This document shows, piece by piece, positions 1 through 8,671 of a DNA stretch of 64,000 nucleotides (position 1 is the stretch's first letter; every line of letters starts with the position of its first letter). The stretch spans positions 248,001-312,000 of the forward strand of contig NZ_JAPFPY010000002.1 in NCBI RefSeq assembly GCF_026240945.1, written 5' to 3'. The translations under genes and the position numbers were made by a program. The DNA is from Mycolicibacterium sp. J2 (lineage in GTDB: Bacteria > Actinomycetota > Actinomycetes > Mycobacteriales > Mycobacteriaceae). The notes beneath the pieces were generated by a model. The model saw nothing but the letters and a program-made list of their open reading frames with translations. It did no database searches and was not told the origin of the DNA.

Positions 1-1
1 C

Positions 2-571
2 CACCGGATCAGTCGGGTGATCGCGTCCTACGTCGGGGAGAACAAGGAGTTCGCCCGGCAGTACCTCGCCGGCGAACTGACGGTGGAGCTCACCCCGCAG
101 GGCACACTCGCCGAACGGATGCGGGCCGGCGGCAGCGGTATCGGTGCGTTCTTCACCCCCACCGGGGTGGGCACCCTGGTGGCCGACGGTGGTCTGCCGT
201 GGCGCTACCACGCCGACGGATCCGTCGCGCTGGCATCGCCGGCCAAGGAGGTCCGCACGTTCGGCGGCAAGGAGATGGTGCTCGAGGAGTCCATCGTCAC
301 CGACTACGCACTGGTCCGTGCGGCCGTCGTCGACCGGGCCGGCAACTGCAAGTTCCACGCCGCCGCACGCAATTTCAATCCGCCGGCGGCGATGTCGGGA
401 CGCATCACCGTGGTCGAGGCCGAGCGGGTCGTCGAGGTGGGGGACCTGCATCCCGACGAGATCCACCTGCCCGGCATCTTCGTGCAGCGCGTGGTCGAAC
501 TGACCCCGGAACAGGCCGCGCACAAGGAGATCGAAAAGCGCACCACCCGCCCCCGAGGAGCCGACCGATGA
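2..571 (+). CDS. scoA: 3-oxoacid CoA-transferase subunit A, 5' truncated by window edge
   Basis: Alpha subunit of a succinyl-CoA:3-ketoacid CoA-transferase, the enzyme that moves CoA between succinyl-CoA and a 3-oxoacid. The frame is open from the first base, so the gene starts upstream of the window; about 190 residues remain of a family length near 245. Visible family features are the stretch SYVGENKEF followed by [17 protein letters not shown], then FFTPTGVGT and, near the end, [12 protein letters not shown]. The stop overlaps the scoB start as ATGA, so the two subunits are translationally coupled. The physiological substrate (acetoacetate or 3-oxoadipate, as in PcaIJ) cannot be told from the sequence; scoA is the closer match by eye. 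Confidence 0.9.
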   Translation, partial: HRISRVIASYVGENKEFARQYLAGELTVELTPQGTLAERMRAGGSGIGAFFTPTGVGTLVADGGLPWRYHADGSVALASPAKEVRTFGGKEMVLEESIVTDYALVRAAVVDRAGNCKFHAAARNFNPPAAMSGRITVVEAERVVEVGDLHPDEIHLPGIFVQRVVELTPEQAAHKEIEKRTTRPRGADR

Positions 572-1215
572 GCTGGAACCGCGATCAGATGGCCGCCCGC
601 GCCGCCCGTGAACTGCGCGACGGTGATTACGTCAACCTCGGCATCGGGCTGCCCACGCTGATTCCCGACCACTTGCCCGAAGGCTCGGAGGTCACCCTGC
701 ACGCTGAGAACGGCATCCTCGGCGTCGGCCCGTTCCCGTATGACGACGAGGTGGACCCCGACCTGATCAACGCCGGAAAGCAGACGGTGTCGGTGGTGCC
801 GGGGGCTTCGTTCTTCGACTCCGCGACCAGCTTTGCGATGATCCGGGGCGGCCATGTCGATGTCGCAGTGCTCGGCGGGATGCAGGTCGCCGCCAACGGC
901 GATCTGGCCAACTGGATGGTACCCGGGTCGATGGTCAAGGGTATGGGCGGCGCGATGGACCTCGTCAGCGGAGCGGAGCGGGTCATCGTGCTGATGGATC
1001 ACATCGCCAAATCCGGTGCACCCAAATTGGTTTCGTCGTGTGACCTGCCATTGACGGGCAAAGGCGTGGTGAGCCGGGTGATCAGCGATCTCGGGGTGTT
1101 CGACGTGACCGGTGACGGATTCGCGGCGGTCGAACTCGCCCCCGGCGTGTCCTTCGGCGACATCGTCGCCAAGACCGGCGCCCCGGTGACCGACGCCCGG
1201 ATCGCCGTCGCTTAG
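568..1215 (+). CDS. scoB: 3-oxoacid CoA-transferase subunit B
   Basis: Beta subunit of the same CoA-transferase, 215 residues, a normal length. The conserved GIGLPTLIP segment is at about residues 25-33 and the catalytic glutamate lies in [10 protein letters not shown] (E47 by count), which forms the covalent glutamyl-CoA intermediate in this family. [18 protein letters not shown] and GAMDLVSGA follow as in other ScoB/PcaJ proteins. Start ATG at 568 was chosen because it overlaps the scoA stop by 4 nt; a longer in-frame opening from 199 is only read-through of scoA in another frame. Four bases separate its stop from the convergent DUF222 gene. Confidence 0.92.
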   Translation: MSWNRDQMAARAARELRDGDYVNLGIGLPTLIPDHLPEGSEVTLHAENGILGVGPFPYDDEVDPDLINAGKQTVSVVPGASFFDSATSFAMIRGGHVDVAVLGGMQVAANGDLANWMVPGSMVKGMGGAMDLVSGAERVIVLMDHIAKSGAPKLVSSCDLPLTGKGVVSRVISDLGVFDVTGDGFAAVELAPGVSFGDIVAKTGAPVTDARIAVA

Positions 1216-1219
1216 CCCG

Positions 1220-2641
1220 TCAAAACGGTGGTGGTTCGTCATGGGCGGCCATCTGGGCTTCGTGTTCTCGGCGTTGTTGTTCGAGGCGGTGCTGGTTGGC
1301 AGTGCGTTCGGCGTTGATGCGTCGGGTGTGTTCGTCGGTTCGGCTGTGTTGCCGGCGCGGCATGTGCTGGCAGCGTCCCGGGGTCGTGGAAGTGGCTGTG
1401 GTGCGCGGTTTGCCGGTGGGGGTGGCCAGGGTCGGGAACCATTGGGCCCCTTCGGGTTCGGTGAGGTAGGTGTGCCCGGTGGGGGTGCTCCAGATGATCG
1501 TGCCGTCGGGTAGTTGGTGGTCGCGCCAGCCGGTGTGGAAGGTTTTGAGCAAATGATGGAATCGGCAGAGGCACTTGAGGTTTGACGGGTGTGTGGGCCC
1601 GGCGGGATAGGGCACGGTGTGGTCGATATCGCAGTCCCACGCCTTCACGTCGCAGCCAGGGAATCGGCAGGTGATGTCGCGACAGCGGATGAAGTCGGCC
1701 AACGCGGCTGACGGGCGATAGCCGGGTTGAGCCCCGGCGGGTATGCGTAGCTCGCGTCGTTTGGCGGTGTCAGCCAGCTCTTTGAGTGCGTCGGCGGGCA
1801 GTGCGCCGTAGCCGGGCAGATACGCCGGGGTCTCTGAGTCACCGTCGAGGGTGGCGTTGTCGGCGATCACGTGGACTGTCACCCCGACGGTGGCCGCGGC
1901 GGTGGGTGCGGTGCGGGCGGGGCAGGCGGCGTCCTCGCAGTGGCAGGGTGGGCGTTGGCCGGTGGCGATGGCGGCGAAGGCGTCGGCGCGGCGCTGGTCT
2001 TTGGTGCGGGTGTCGGCCGGGCACCGTTGTTCGGCGCGGGTGTCGAGCAGGATGTCCCAGGCGGAGGCCGCGAGGGCGTTGATGTTGGCCCACACTCCGC
2101 CCATGCCGGGCTGGGTGGGCGTGACATCGACGTAGCGGTCGCGGCGGGGCCGGTCGGGATCGCGCACGCCGACGGGGTCACAGGTGGCGATCACCTGGTC
2201 GATGCGATGTTCGGTTTTGGGTCCGGATAGTCGTGCCCAGCGGGGAGCTTTCTGGGCCAGCTGGGTGTCGATGCGGGCCATCAGAGCGGGGTCGGTGATC
2301 AGTTCGGTACGGGCCACGATGGTGGCGATCATCCGGTAGTCGATGACGCCGGTGGCGTAGACGGCGGCGACCCGGGGCAGGCGGGTGCGCAGCGTGATGG
2401 CCATCTTGACCTGGGCTTCTGCGCGTTTCCGGCTGATGGCCAGGGCGGTGGCGACCTCGGCGACCAGGCTGAGGTGTCCGTCGATGGCCCAGCACAGCTT
2501 TTCGGTGTCGTCGTCGGGGGCCAGTATCTCGTAGAGGTCGGCGATCGCGGCCAGTCGGCGGGCGCCCTCAGCGTTTTCGGCGCGGGCGGCAGCGCGCATC
2601 TGGTCCACCGCGTCGGCGGCCGCCTTCGATTCATCGAACAT
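1220..2641 (-). CDS. 13E12-type DUF222 protein with C-terminal HNH endonuclease domain
   Basis: 473 residues. The N-terminal two thirds is the helical DUF222 domain typical of the mycobacterial 13E12 repeat family; it includes the ATGVIDYRMIATIVART stretch. The C-terminal part holds an HNH nuclease motif at about residues 320-365: CRFPGC, then DCDIDHTVPY, N in HPSNLKCLC and the final FHH. Cysteines of C-P-G-C and C-L-C type suggest a structural zinc. Copies of this family are multicopy in mycobacteria and, from memory, are attachment targets of phiRv1-like prophages in M. tuberculosis; the cellular role is unknown. The gene is convergent with scoB and stands alone. Start ATG at 2641 has no strong ribosome-binding site. 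Confidence 0.85.
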   Translation of the reverse strand: MFDESKAAADAVDQMRAAARAENAEGARRLAAIADLYEILAPDDDTEKLCWAIDGHLSLVAEVATALAISRKRAEAQVKMAITLRTRLPRVAAVYATGVIDYRMIATIVARTELITDPALMARIDTQLAQKAPRWARLSGPKTEHRIDQVIATCDPVGVRDPDRPRRDRYVDVTPTQPGMGGVWANINALAASAWDILLDTRAEQRCPADTRTKDQRRADAFAAIATGQRPPCHCEDAACPARTAPTAAATVGVTVHVIADNATLDGDSETPAYLPGYGALPADALKELADTAKRRELRIPAGAQPGYRPSAALADFIRCRDITCRFPGCDVKAWDCDIDHTVPYPAGPTHPSNLKCLCRFHHLLKTFHTGWRDHQLPDGTIIWSTPTGHTYLTEPEGAQWFPTLATPTGKPRTTATSTTPGRCQHMPRRQHSRTDEHTRRINAERTANQHRLEQQRREHEAQMAAHDEPPPF

Positions 2642-2709
2642 GTGTTCGACGATACCCGTGCCCGCCGACTCGGAGGCGCATCAATTCTGGCCTCGGCCAC
2701 GCTCGTCGC

Positions 2710-2738
2710 TTAGGTCAACTAGTAGCTAGGTCACCTAA
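2710..2738. promoter_or_regulatory. Inverted/direct repeat upstream of the DUF222 gene
   Basis: TTAGGT and ACCTAA (6-bp perfect arms) enclose 17 bp; inside, TAGGTCA occurs twice as a direct repeat 16 bp apart. It lies between the DUF222 start and the glycosyltransferase stop, so it is placed to act on DUF222 transcription. No convincing -10 was seen in phase with it, and no regulator is known to me. Confidence 0.3.
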
Positions 2739-2751
2739 CCAACGAGGATCG

Positions 2752-3966
2752 TCACAGGTGCCGCTCGACGATCGACGCCGCCCGCGCAGCGCCGTCCTCG
2801 GACCGGATTTGTGCGCCGATACGTTCCGAGGCCGCCCTGAGCGCGGGATCCAGGGCAGCGCGGAAGCCGTCGGCGAGACGCTCGGCCGTGAGCCGGCGCT
2901 GCGGGATGACCGTCGCGCACGCGCCGATCTCCCGTAGCCGCCGGGCCCAGAACGGTCCGTCGCCGTAACCGGGGAGTGCGACGGTCGGCACGCCGGCCCG
3001 CAGGCCTGCTGCGGTTGTTCCCGCGCCGCAGTGATGCGCCACGGCCGTCACGCGGAGGAACAGCCAATCATGTGGCGCGTCGCCGATGGTCAGGACGCCG
3101 TCCGCGGCGGCATGCAGTCCGGCCCAGCCGGCTTGCACCAGAACCCGGGTTCCGGCCAATTCTGCAGCGTGAACGATGAGTTCCGACAGCGCGCGGGAGC
3201 TTTTCTCGCTCACGACCACGCTTCCCAGGCCGACGAACACCGGCGGCGGCCCCGCGGCCAGAAATCGGGCGAGCTCTTCCGGCGGCGTCCAGGACAGGTC
3301 GTGGGGAGGCCACCAATAGCCGGTGATCTCCAGGCCGGGCCGCCAGTCGGCGGGACGTGGTGCGACCGACGTCGAATAGCCGTGCAGCACGGTCCAATTC
3401 GCCGCGGTCCGGAGGCGGCGTAACCGGCGGGCGGACACCTTCGGCAATCCCAGGCTACGGCGCAGGTTCGCCACGACGCCCCCGTAGAGACGGTCGAAGA
3501 CCCCCGCGCCGAACTCCGCCACCAATCTGTTGCCGCGTGCGCCGAGGTTGCCGCCACCGAGGATGGCGGGCGGGTGGGCCGCGGTCGTCGATAGCGGCTG
3601 CATCCGAACACCGAGTGCCGGAATGCCTTTCGCCTCGGCCAGCGGATGTCCCGCCATTTCGGCGAACGGCGAGAGCAACAGCAGGTCGGTGGCCTCGTCA
3701 GCGTTGGCACGCAGAATCGCGGCGCCGAGTGTGCGCATCCCAGACGGTGCGACGAACGCCGCCAGCCCCTTGGTCGGGTCCTCGGCATCGTCGAGCGCTG
3801 CAGGCAGTTCGCGAAACGTCAAGCCGCAGCTCGTGATCATGGACGCGAACGGTGAGTACGCGGTCACGGCAACGTCGTGCCCTCGGCGCTTCAGCTCGGT
3901 GCCCACACCGGCAAGTGGTGCAACATCTCCGCGGCTGCCGACGGCGATGATGCTGATCCGACTCAT
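2752..3966 (-). CDS. GT1-family (UGT/MGT-like) glycosyltransferase
   Basis: 404 residues, GT-B fold nucleotide-sugar transferase of the type acting on lipids, sterols or macrolides. The N-terminal acceptor domain starts ISIIAVGSRGDVAPLAGVG, as in sterol glucosyltransferases and mycobacterial GPL glycosyltransferases. The C-terminal donor domain carries VFVGLGSVV at about 240-250 and the signature HHCGAGTTAAGLRAGVPTV at about 307-325, where the His and Gly residues contact the nucleotide diphosphate. Its start overlaps the stop of the upstream TetR gene by 4 nt (ATGA), so regulator and enzyme form one operon. The acceptor is unknown; resistance to, or modification of, a small hydrophobic molecule would fit the TetR pairing but is inference. 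Confidence 0.85.
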   Translation of the reverse strand: MSRISIIAVGSRGDVAPLAGVGTELKRRGHDVAVTAYSPFASMITSCGLTFRELPAALDDAEDPTKGLAAFVAPSGMRTLGAAILRANADEATDLLLLSPFAEMAGHPLAEAKGIPALGVRMQPLSTTAAHPPAILGGGNLGARGNRLVAEFGAGVFDRLYGGVVANLRRSLGLPKVSARRLRRLRTAANWTVLHGYSTSVAPRPADWRPGLEITGYWWPPHDLSWTPPEELARFLAAGPPPVFVGLGSVVVSEKSSRALSELIVHAAELAGTRVLVQAGWAGLHAAADGVLTIGDAPHDWLFLRVTAVAHHCGAGTTAAGLRAGVPTVALPGYGDGPFWARRLREIGACATVIPQRRLTAERLADGFRAALDPALRAASERIGAQIRSEDGAARAASIVERHL

Positions 3967-4550
3967 GTAGCCGCGACCGCCTTGTCGAAGATCCGCACCA
4001 GATCCTCGCCGTACGACCTTGCATCGAATTCGGGTTGCCGCAGGATCTTCTCGACGACCGCGTTGACGGCACCGCGCAGCGCAATCGCCATCGATCCCGG
4101 CGGGAAGTCGCCGAATTCGCCATCGGCTTGTCCCGCGGCGAGAATGGCGACGGGGTCGAGTGCGGCGACGCGTTCAGCGGTTTCGTCGCTGAGCCGCAGA
4201 TCTTCGGAGCTGATCTGCGTCAGCGCGGCCAGATGGGTCCGGTGCGTATCGAAGTATGCAATGTTCGACCGGATATAGGCGGCCAGTTTCCCGCTCGCGG
4301 TCGTCTCCCTCTCGATTGCCGGGATCACAACGTCGAATGCCGCGGCATACATCGCCTCGACGATCGCTTCCACCAGTTTGTCTTTGCTGCCGAAGTGGTA
4401 GAGCACCGCGCTCATCGCCAGGCCGACGTGGTCGGCGATCTTGCGGATCGAGGTCTTGGCCCAGCCGAGTTCGGCGACCACCTCGATGGCGCCGCCGATG
4501 ATCTGGGCGCGCCGCGCCGCCTGGATGAACGTCACGTCTCCAGATCGCAT
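3963..4550 (-). CDS. TetR-family regulator of the adjacent glycosyltransferase
   Basis: 195 residues. The N-terminal helix-turn-helix is at about residues 15-60 (TSIRKIADHVGLAMSAVLYHF followed by GSKDKL, as in TetR proteins); the rest is a ligand-binding helical domain. First gene of a two-gene operon with the glycosyltransferase. The ATG at 4550 sits inside a perfect 6-bp-arm palindrome and 6 nt after a TAACCT box, which suggests a leaderless transcript; an alternative GTG five codons in has GGAG only 2 nt upstream. Autorepression through the two operators in 4541-4576 is strongly suggested by their placement. The inducer is unknown. Confidence 0.88.
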   Translation of the reverse strand: MRSGDVTFIQAARRAQIIGGAIEVVAELGWAKTSIRKIADHVGLAMSAVLYHFGSKDKLVEAIVEAMYAAAFDVVIPAIERETTASGKLAAYIRSNIAYFDTHRTHLAALTQISSEDLRLSDETAERVAALDPVAILAAGQADGEFGDFPPGSMAIALRGAVNAVVEKILRQPEFDARSYGEDLVRIFDKAVAAT

Positions 4551-4576
4551 GATCTGAGGTTAGATCAGTTGATCTA
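4541..4576 (-). promoter_or_regulatory. Twin TetR operators flanking a leaderless promoter
   Basis: Two perfect palindromes share the core AGATC-N4-GATCT: CAGATCGCATGATCTG at 4541-4556 and TAGATCAGTTGATCTA at 4561-4576. Their centres are exactly 20 bp apart, so they lie on nearly the same helix face. Between them, on the minus strand, is TAACCT (4562-4557), a good mycobacterial -10 box placed so that transcription would begin at the A of the TetR start codon. One operator covers the start site and the other the region upstream of the -10. Confidence 0.75.
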
Positions 4577-4592
4577 TTTTGGGAACCGCTGG

Positions 4593-5099
4593 TCAGCCCG
4601 CGGCATCCGGCAACAGTGCCGGGCAGTTCCCGTACGCATCGGCCGTCAGCTCGAAATGCCACAGCTCGTTGGCATACGTCCGGCACAACCCGAACCGCGC
4701 ACCGTTGGCGATCAGCCACTGGTCGGCACCCGTCCCGCCCACGTCGACGGCCTCGCCGATGACGTGCTTGGAGTGCTCGGGCGTCTGCACGTACTGCCGG
4801 GCGGCGGCGACGCTGCCGTAGGTGGCCACCGCGTCGTCGAGCAGCCGCTGCTGGAACTCGGGGGACCGCCAGCCGGAGGTGATGGTCATCGTGACGCCGT
4901 CGGCCGCGGCCGCGGTGGTGGCGTTCTGGATGGCGCTCAACAGCGCCGGATCCAGCCGGCCGATGGCGGGATTCTGCACGTCGAAGGCGGTCAACACCTG
5001 ATCACCGGACAGCGATCCGTCGGCGGTGTCCGCGTGCGCGACCGGGGCCGCGCACAGGGCGCCCACGGCCAGCGCAGCCAACACCATCATCCTTCGCAT
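4593..5099 (-). CDS. Secreted VanY-like D-Ala-D-Ala carboxypeptidase (M15)
   Basis: 168 residues with an N-terminal signal peptide (basic MRRMM, hydrophobic VLAALAVGALCAA, cleavage after AHA at about residue 23). The mature part is a peptidase M15 domain that would trim the terminal D-Ala of peptidoglycan stem peptides outside the membrane. Predicted zinc ligands are H112 and D119 in HSKHVIGEAVDV and H148 in ELWHFEL; SGWRSPEFQ at about 75-83 is also typical. Start ATG at 5099 was chosen for the signal peptide; an open frame continues upstream only as a shadow of the YchJ gene. Five bases downstream of the YchJ gene, so likely cotranscribed with it. Confidence 0.85.
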   Translation of the reverse strand: MRRMMVLAALAVGALCAAPVAHADTADGSLSGDQVLTAFDVQNPAIGRLDPALLSAIQNATTAAAADGVTMTITSGWRSPEFQQRLLDDAVATYGSVAAARQYVQTPEHSKHVIGEAVDVGGTGADQWLIANGARFGLCRTYANELWHFELTADAYGNCPALLPDAAG

Positions 5100-5104
5100 G
5101 GCCT

Positions 5105-5509
5105 TCAGCCTACGTCCGGCGACGGGAACACCCCGTCGACATAACGCCAGGTGCCGTCCCCTCCGCGCCGGAAGCGGCTGCGCTCGTGCAGGATACGCCT
5201 GCGCCCGTGCGCGACGTACTGGGCGCGGAACTCCACGATGCCGGTGGCGTCGTCGGGGCCGCCGGCCTCGGTGTCGACGATCTGCAGCCGCCGCCAGGTG
5301 ATCGTCTCGTCCAGGTCGAGCGAGGCGGGCCGGGTGGCGCGGGCCCAACTGGACATCAGGTAGTCGGCCAATCCGAGCGCGTACGCGCTGAACCGGGAGC
5401 GCATCAGGGCTTCGGCCGTCGGCGCCGTCCGGTCACCCCGGTGCAGCGCACCGCAGCAGTGGTCATAGTCGGTGCCCGATCCGCAGGGGCAGGAGTCACT
5501 ACCGAGCAC
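5105..5509 (-). CDS. YchJ-family protein with SEC-C zinc motif
   Basis: 134 residues, UPF0225/YchJ family. The N terminus holds the SEC-C motif CPCGSG-x8-CCG (C7, C9, C18, C19), which binds zinc in related proteins; the remainder is an NTF2-like fold with the family stretches LMRSRFSAYALG and TGIVEFRAQY. Function is not known. The start overlaps the LysR gene stop by 11 nt and the stop is 5 nt before the M15 peptidase, so the three probably share a transcript. Confidence 0.85.
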   Translation of the reverse strand: MLGSDSCPCGSGTDYDHCCGALHRGDRTAPTAEALMRSRFSAYALGLADYLMSSWARATRPASLDLDETITWRRLQIVDTEAGGPDDATGIVEFRAQYVAHGRRRILHERSRFRRGGDGTWRYVDGVFPSPDVG

Positions 5510-6413
5510 GCGCCACCGCGACCCCGTCGGCGATCTGATCCACCAGACCCTCCAGTTCCGGTCGGTCGGCCAGCCATGCCAACGCTATTCTTGCTGGCGC
5601 CCAGGTGCTTTCGTCGATCGGGATGAGCTTGAATTCCGGTGGAGAGAAGATCCGCCCGACGAACGACGCCGGCGCGTAGGTCACCAGCGCCACCAGATGA
5701 CGGTTGAACACCTGGGTTGCCATTTCCAGCTCGCCGCCGAGCTGGCCGGTGGTCCGCACGATCCTCGTCACGCCGCGGGCGGTGAGCCCACGGGTCAGCC
5801 CCGCCAGCACCACCGGATTGGGCCTCGCGAAGTCGATGACGACATCGCGGTCGCGCAGCTGCTCGATACACACCACGTCGTGGACGGCCAGCGGATCGTC
5901 GTGGCGCACCGCGATTGCCCCCTGATACCGCGCGACGACGCGGTGCCGCAGGCGTTGATCCGTTGACGGCAGATGAATCAGTCCCAGCTCGAGATGCCGG
6001 GAGATCAACTTGGCGGTCACCTCGGCCGCCGAGCCCGGCACGCTGAATTCGGTCGGCACCGCAAGGGCGGCGACGGTGGTCTCCAGCAGGGCAAGGAAAT
6101 CCGACGGCGCGTAAGCGGTGGCACCGATACGCACCGGAGTCGCAGCCCCGGTGATACGCGCCGCCGTCGCCTTCAGGTCATCGACCCGACGCAGGATATC
6201 CCGCGCGGGTCCGAGCATCTGCGCACCCAGCGGCGTCAGCCGCACGTCGTGGTAATTGCGTTCGAACAGCGCCCCGCCGAGCTCGCGTTCGAGCAGTTTG
6301 ATCTGCTTGCTCAGCGGGGGCGGGGTGATCATCAACCGGTCGGCGGCACGTTTGAAGTGCAACTCGTCGGCGACCGCGACGAAGTACCGCAACCGGGTGA
6401 CGTCGATACCCAT
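5499..6413 (-). CDS. LysR-family transcriptional regulator
   Basis: 304 residues. Winged HTH at residues 1-60 (LRYFVAVADELHFKRAADRL, then PPLSKQIKLLERELG), followed by a two-lobed LysR substrate-binding domain. The protein begins 23 nt downstream of the double CaiB gene on the same strand, so it may read through from the acyl-CoA dehydrogenase operon as well as lead the YchJ-M15 string. LysR proteins next to CaiB and acyl-CoA dehydrogenase genes often control acyl-CoA degradation, so the upstream operon is the most likely target; this is inference from position. Confidence 0.9.
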   Translation of the reverse strand: MGIDVTRLRYFVAVADELHFKRAADRLMITPPPLSKQIKLLERELGGALFERNYHDVRLTPLGAQMLGPARDILRRVDDLKATAARITGAATPVRIGATAYAPSDFLALLETTVAALAVPTEFSVPGSAAEVTAKLISRHLELGLIHLPSTDQRLRHRVVARYQGAIAVRHDDPLAVHDVVCIEQLRDRDVVIDFARPNPVVLAGLTRGLTARGVTRIVRTTGQLGGELEMATQVFNRHLVALVTYAPASFVGRIFSPPEFKLIPIDESTWAPARIALAWLADRPELEGLVDQIADGVAVARAR

Positions 6414-6436
6414 GATCCCCGCATCGTACGAGGTGG

Positions 6437-8671
6437 TCAGCCCTCGGCCGTCTCCAGCACACCGCGCGCGATCAGTTCGTCGATCTCGGTGTCGGTCAAA
6501 CCCAGCAGCTCCCGGGCGATCTCGCGGGTCTGCTCACCCAGGAGCGGGGCTTGCCGCAGCGGTGGATCAGCGACCCGCTCGGCATGCACCTGAACGTTCT
6601 CCAGGATGTACGGTTCGGCGCCGTGCGGATGGATTTCCTCGCGGAAAGCGCGGCGCGCCACGTAGTACTCCCAGTCCGGGAGGTCGGCGGCGTGGAACAC
6701 CGCGCCCGCGGGAACCCCCGCGGCCTGTAACAGCTCCATGGCTTCCACCGGCGTGTGCCGAGCCGTCCAGGCCGCCAGGTCCTCGTCACCGATCACCGCG
6801 CGCAGCGCCGCCTCGTCGGACGCGTCCCGCGCGGTCACCGCGATCCAGGCGTCCTCGCCGGCGGCCGGGAACAGCCCCCACGACGCGGTCGGCCGGGCCG
6901 GCACCTCCCCGGCGATCTCGGCGGCGAGGTGGCTCAGCATCACCTCCGACTGCGCCACGCTGACCGCGCCGCCGGCGCCGGTGCGTTCGCGTCGCACCAG
7001 CACGGCCATGGCGCTCAGTGCGCCGATGCGGGCCGCGACATGGTCGGGATAGACGGTGACGGTGTCGCAGAATGTGTCGGTCCCGTCCGGGTACACCCAG
7101 AGGTCGGTGACGCCGGCAGCTGCACGCACCAACGGGCCGTAGCCCATTCGTGCCGCCCAGGGGCCGGTGGGCCCGAACGCCGAACTGTCCACCACCACGA
7201 TGCCGGGATTGATCGCGCCCAAGGTGGCATGGTCCATGCCGAGCGTCGCTGCCACACCGGGTTTGAAGTTGGTCAGCACCACATCGGACATCCCGACGAG
7301 GCGATGGGCCAGTGCACGTCCCTCGGCGCCACGCAGGTCGATGCCGATGGAGCGTTTGTTGCGGTGTCCCGCCGCGTAGGTGTGGCTGACCGACGTCAAG
7401 CTGCCCCGCAGACCGTCGGGGAACGCCGAATTCTCGATCTTCACCACATCGGCGCCCAGGTCACCGAACAGCCGGCCGGTATCGCTGCCCACCACGATCA
7501 CCCCGAGGTCCAGCACTCGTAACCCTTCCAGTGGAAGGCCCTCGTTGCGGCGCGGCCGGGCGCCCAAAATAGGTGCAGCAGACGGTCGTTGGGCTGATGA
7601 AGCTGCGTCCGTCAGTGTGCTGGCACGGTGGCCGTCGATCTCGACGATCCCCACCGGGATGGGCGCACGACGTCCGCCGCCGAGGTCCACCTCGCGGAAA
7701 AGGCCGCGTTGCTCGACGTGGTCGGTGCGTAGCGCCTCCGGCAGCGTCAGCACCGCGGCGGTGGGCACGCCGTGCCGCTGGCCCTCGGTCTCCAGTTCGG
7801 CCCGGGTCCGGTCGGCGCAGAACCGGCCGATGGCCGCCAGCAGGGCGGGGGAGCCCAGGCGCACACGCAGGCTGTCGAAAGACGGATCGGTGAATTCCTC
7901 GGGCCGGCCCATCCAGGTCAACATGCCGTGCCATTGCCGTTTGGCCAGCAGGCAGATTCGGATGTGGCCGTCCTTGCACGGGATGATCGGGTACCGCAGT
8001 TGCTCGGCGTTCCAGTTGCGGCGCTGCGCATTCAGCGCCACCCCGCCCGCGGCCGTACCGGCCGTCCCGAACGGCGGGTCCAGGGTTTGCATCGCCCCGT
8101 CGAGCACCGAGAAGTCGATGAGATCGCCGGTGCCGGTGCGTAACCGGTCGAGCAGCACACTCATCGTCAGCACTGCGGCCTGTGCCGCGGCGACCTGGTA
8201 GGGCAGTTGGCTGCCCGGCGGCACCAGTGGTGTCCGGCCGGGGATGCCCGACCGGGACAGCTCGCTGGTCAGGGCGTGCAGCACCGGTGTGGTGGCCTGC
8301 CAGCCGCGGAACCGGTTGTCCCTGCCGAAATCACTGATGGAGAGGATGACCAAGCCCGGATGCTCAACCCGAATCGTCTTGACGGCCAACAGTTCTTCGG
8401 CTGTCGAACCGGGCGCGGTGTTCTCGATGAGAATGTCGGCGTCGGCGAGCAGGGGTCGCCAGCCCGCCGGGTCCACCGCCACGGGTGTCATGCCGTGCCG
8501 ATTGATCGCTGTCGCCAGCGGTGCCGGATCGATGACCGGTTCGGTGACTTCGGACAGCACCACCGGGGTGACGCGGGCGCCCAGGTCGGCGAGCAGCCGA
8601 CCCACGGCGGTCATCGGCCCGGAGGTCAGGTCGAGCACCGTCACACCGGATAGCGGTGGGTCGTAACCCAT
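6437..8671 (-). CDS. Tandem-domain CaiB/BaiF (family III) CoA-transferase
   Basis: 744 residues, twice the usual length because two family III CoA-transferase domains are fused: about 1-360 (GVTVLDLTSGPMTAVGRLLADLG onset) and about 375-744 (LRVLDLGVIVVGSDTGRLFGDLG onset). Family III enzymes transfer CoA between carboxylic acids through an aspartyl intermediate. By eye the first half keeps the catalytic Asp in DFSVLDGAM, whereas the second half has VAQSEVM, with Glu at the aligned position. Its start overlaps the stop of the upstream acyl-CoA dehydrogenase by 4 nt. Such double CaiB proteins occur in mycobacterial lipid and steroid degradation clusters; the substrate here is unknown. Confidence 0.88.
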   Translation of the reverse strand: MGYDPPLSGVTVLDLTSGPMTAVGRLLADLGARVTPVVLSEVTEPVIDPAPLATAINRHGMTPVAVDPAGWRPLLADADILIENTAPGSTAEELLAVKTIRVEHPGLVILSISDFGRDNRFRGWQATTPVLHALTSELSRSGIPGRTPLVPPGSQLPYQVAAAQAAVLTMSVLLDRLRTGTGDLIDFSVLDGAMQTLDPPFGTAGTAAGGVALNAQRRNWNAEQLRYPIIPCKDGHIRICLLAKRQWHGMLTWMGRPEEFTDPSFDSLRVRLGSPALLAAIGRFCADRTRAELETEGQRHGVPTAAVLTLPEALRTDHVEQRGLFREVDLGGGRRAPIPVGIVEIDGHRASTLTDAASSAQRPSAAPILGARPRRNEGLPLEGLRVLDLGVIVVGSDTGRLFGDLGADVVKIENSAFPDGLRGSLTSVSHTYAAGHRNKRSIGIDLRGAEGRALAHRLVGMSDVVLTNFKPGVAATLGMDHATLGAINPGIVVVDSSAFGPTGPWAARMGYGPLVRAAAGVTDLWVYPDGTDTFCDTVTVYPDHVAARIGALSAMAVLVRRERTGAGGAVSVAQSEVMLSHLAAEIAGEVPARPTASWGLFPAAGEDAWIAVTARDASDEAALRAVIGDEDLAAWTARHTPVEAMELLQAAGVPAGAVFHAADLPDWEYYVARRAFREEIHPHGAEPYILENVQVHAERVADPPLRQAPLLGEQTREIARELLGLTDTEIDELIARGVLETAEG

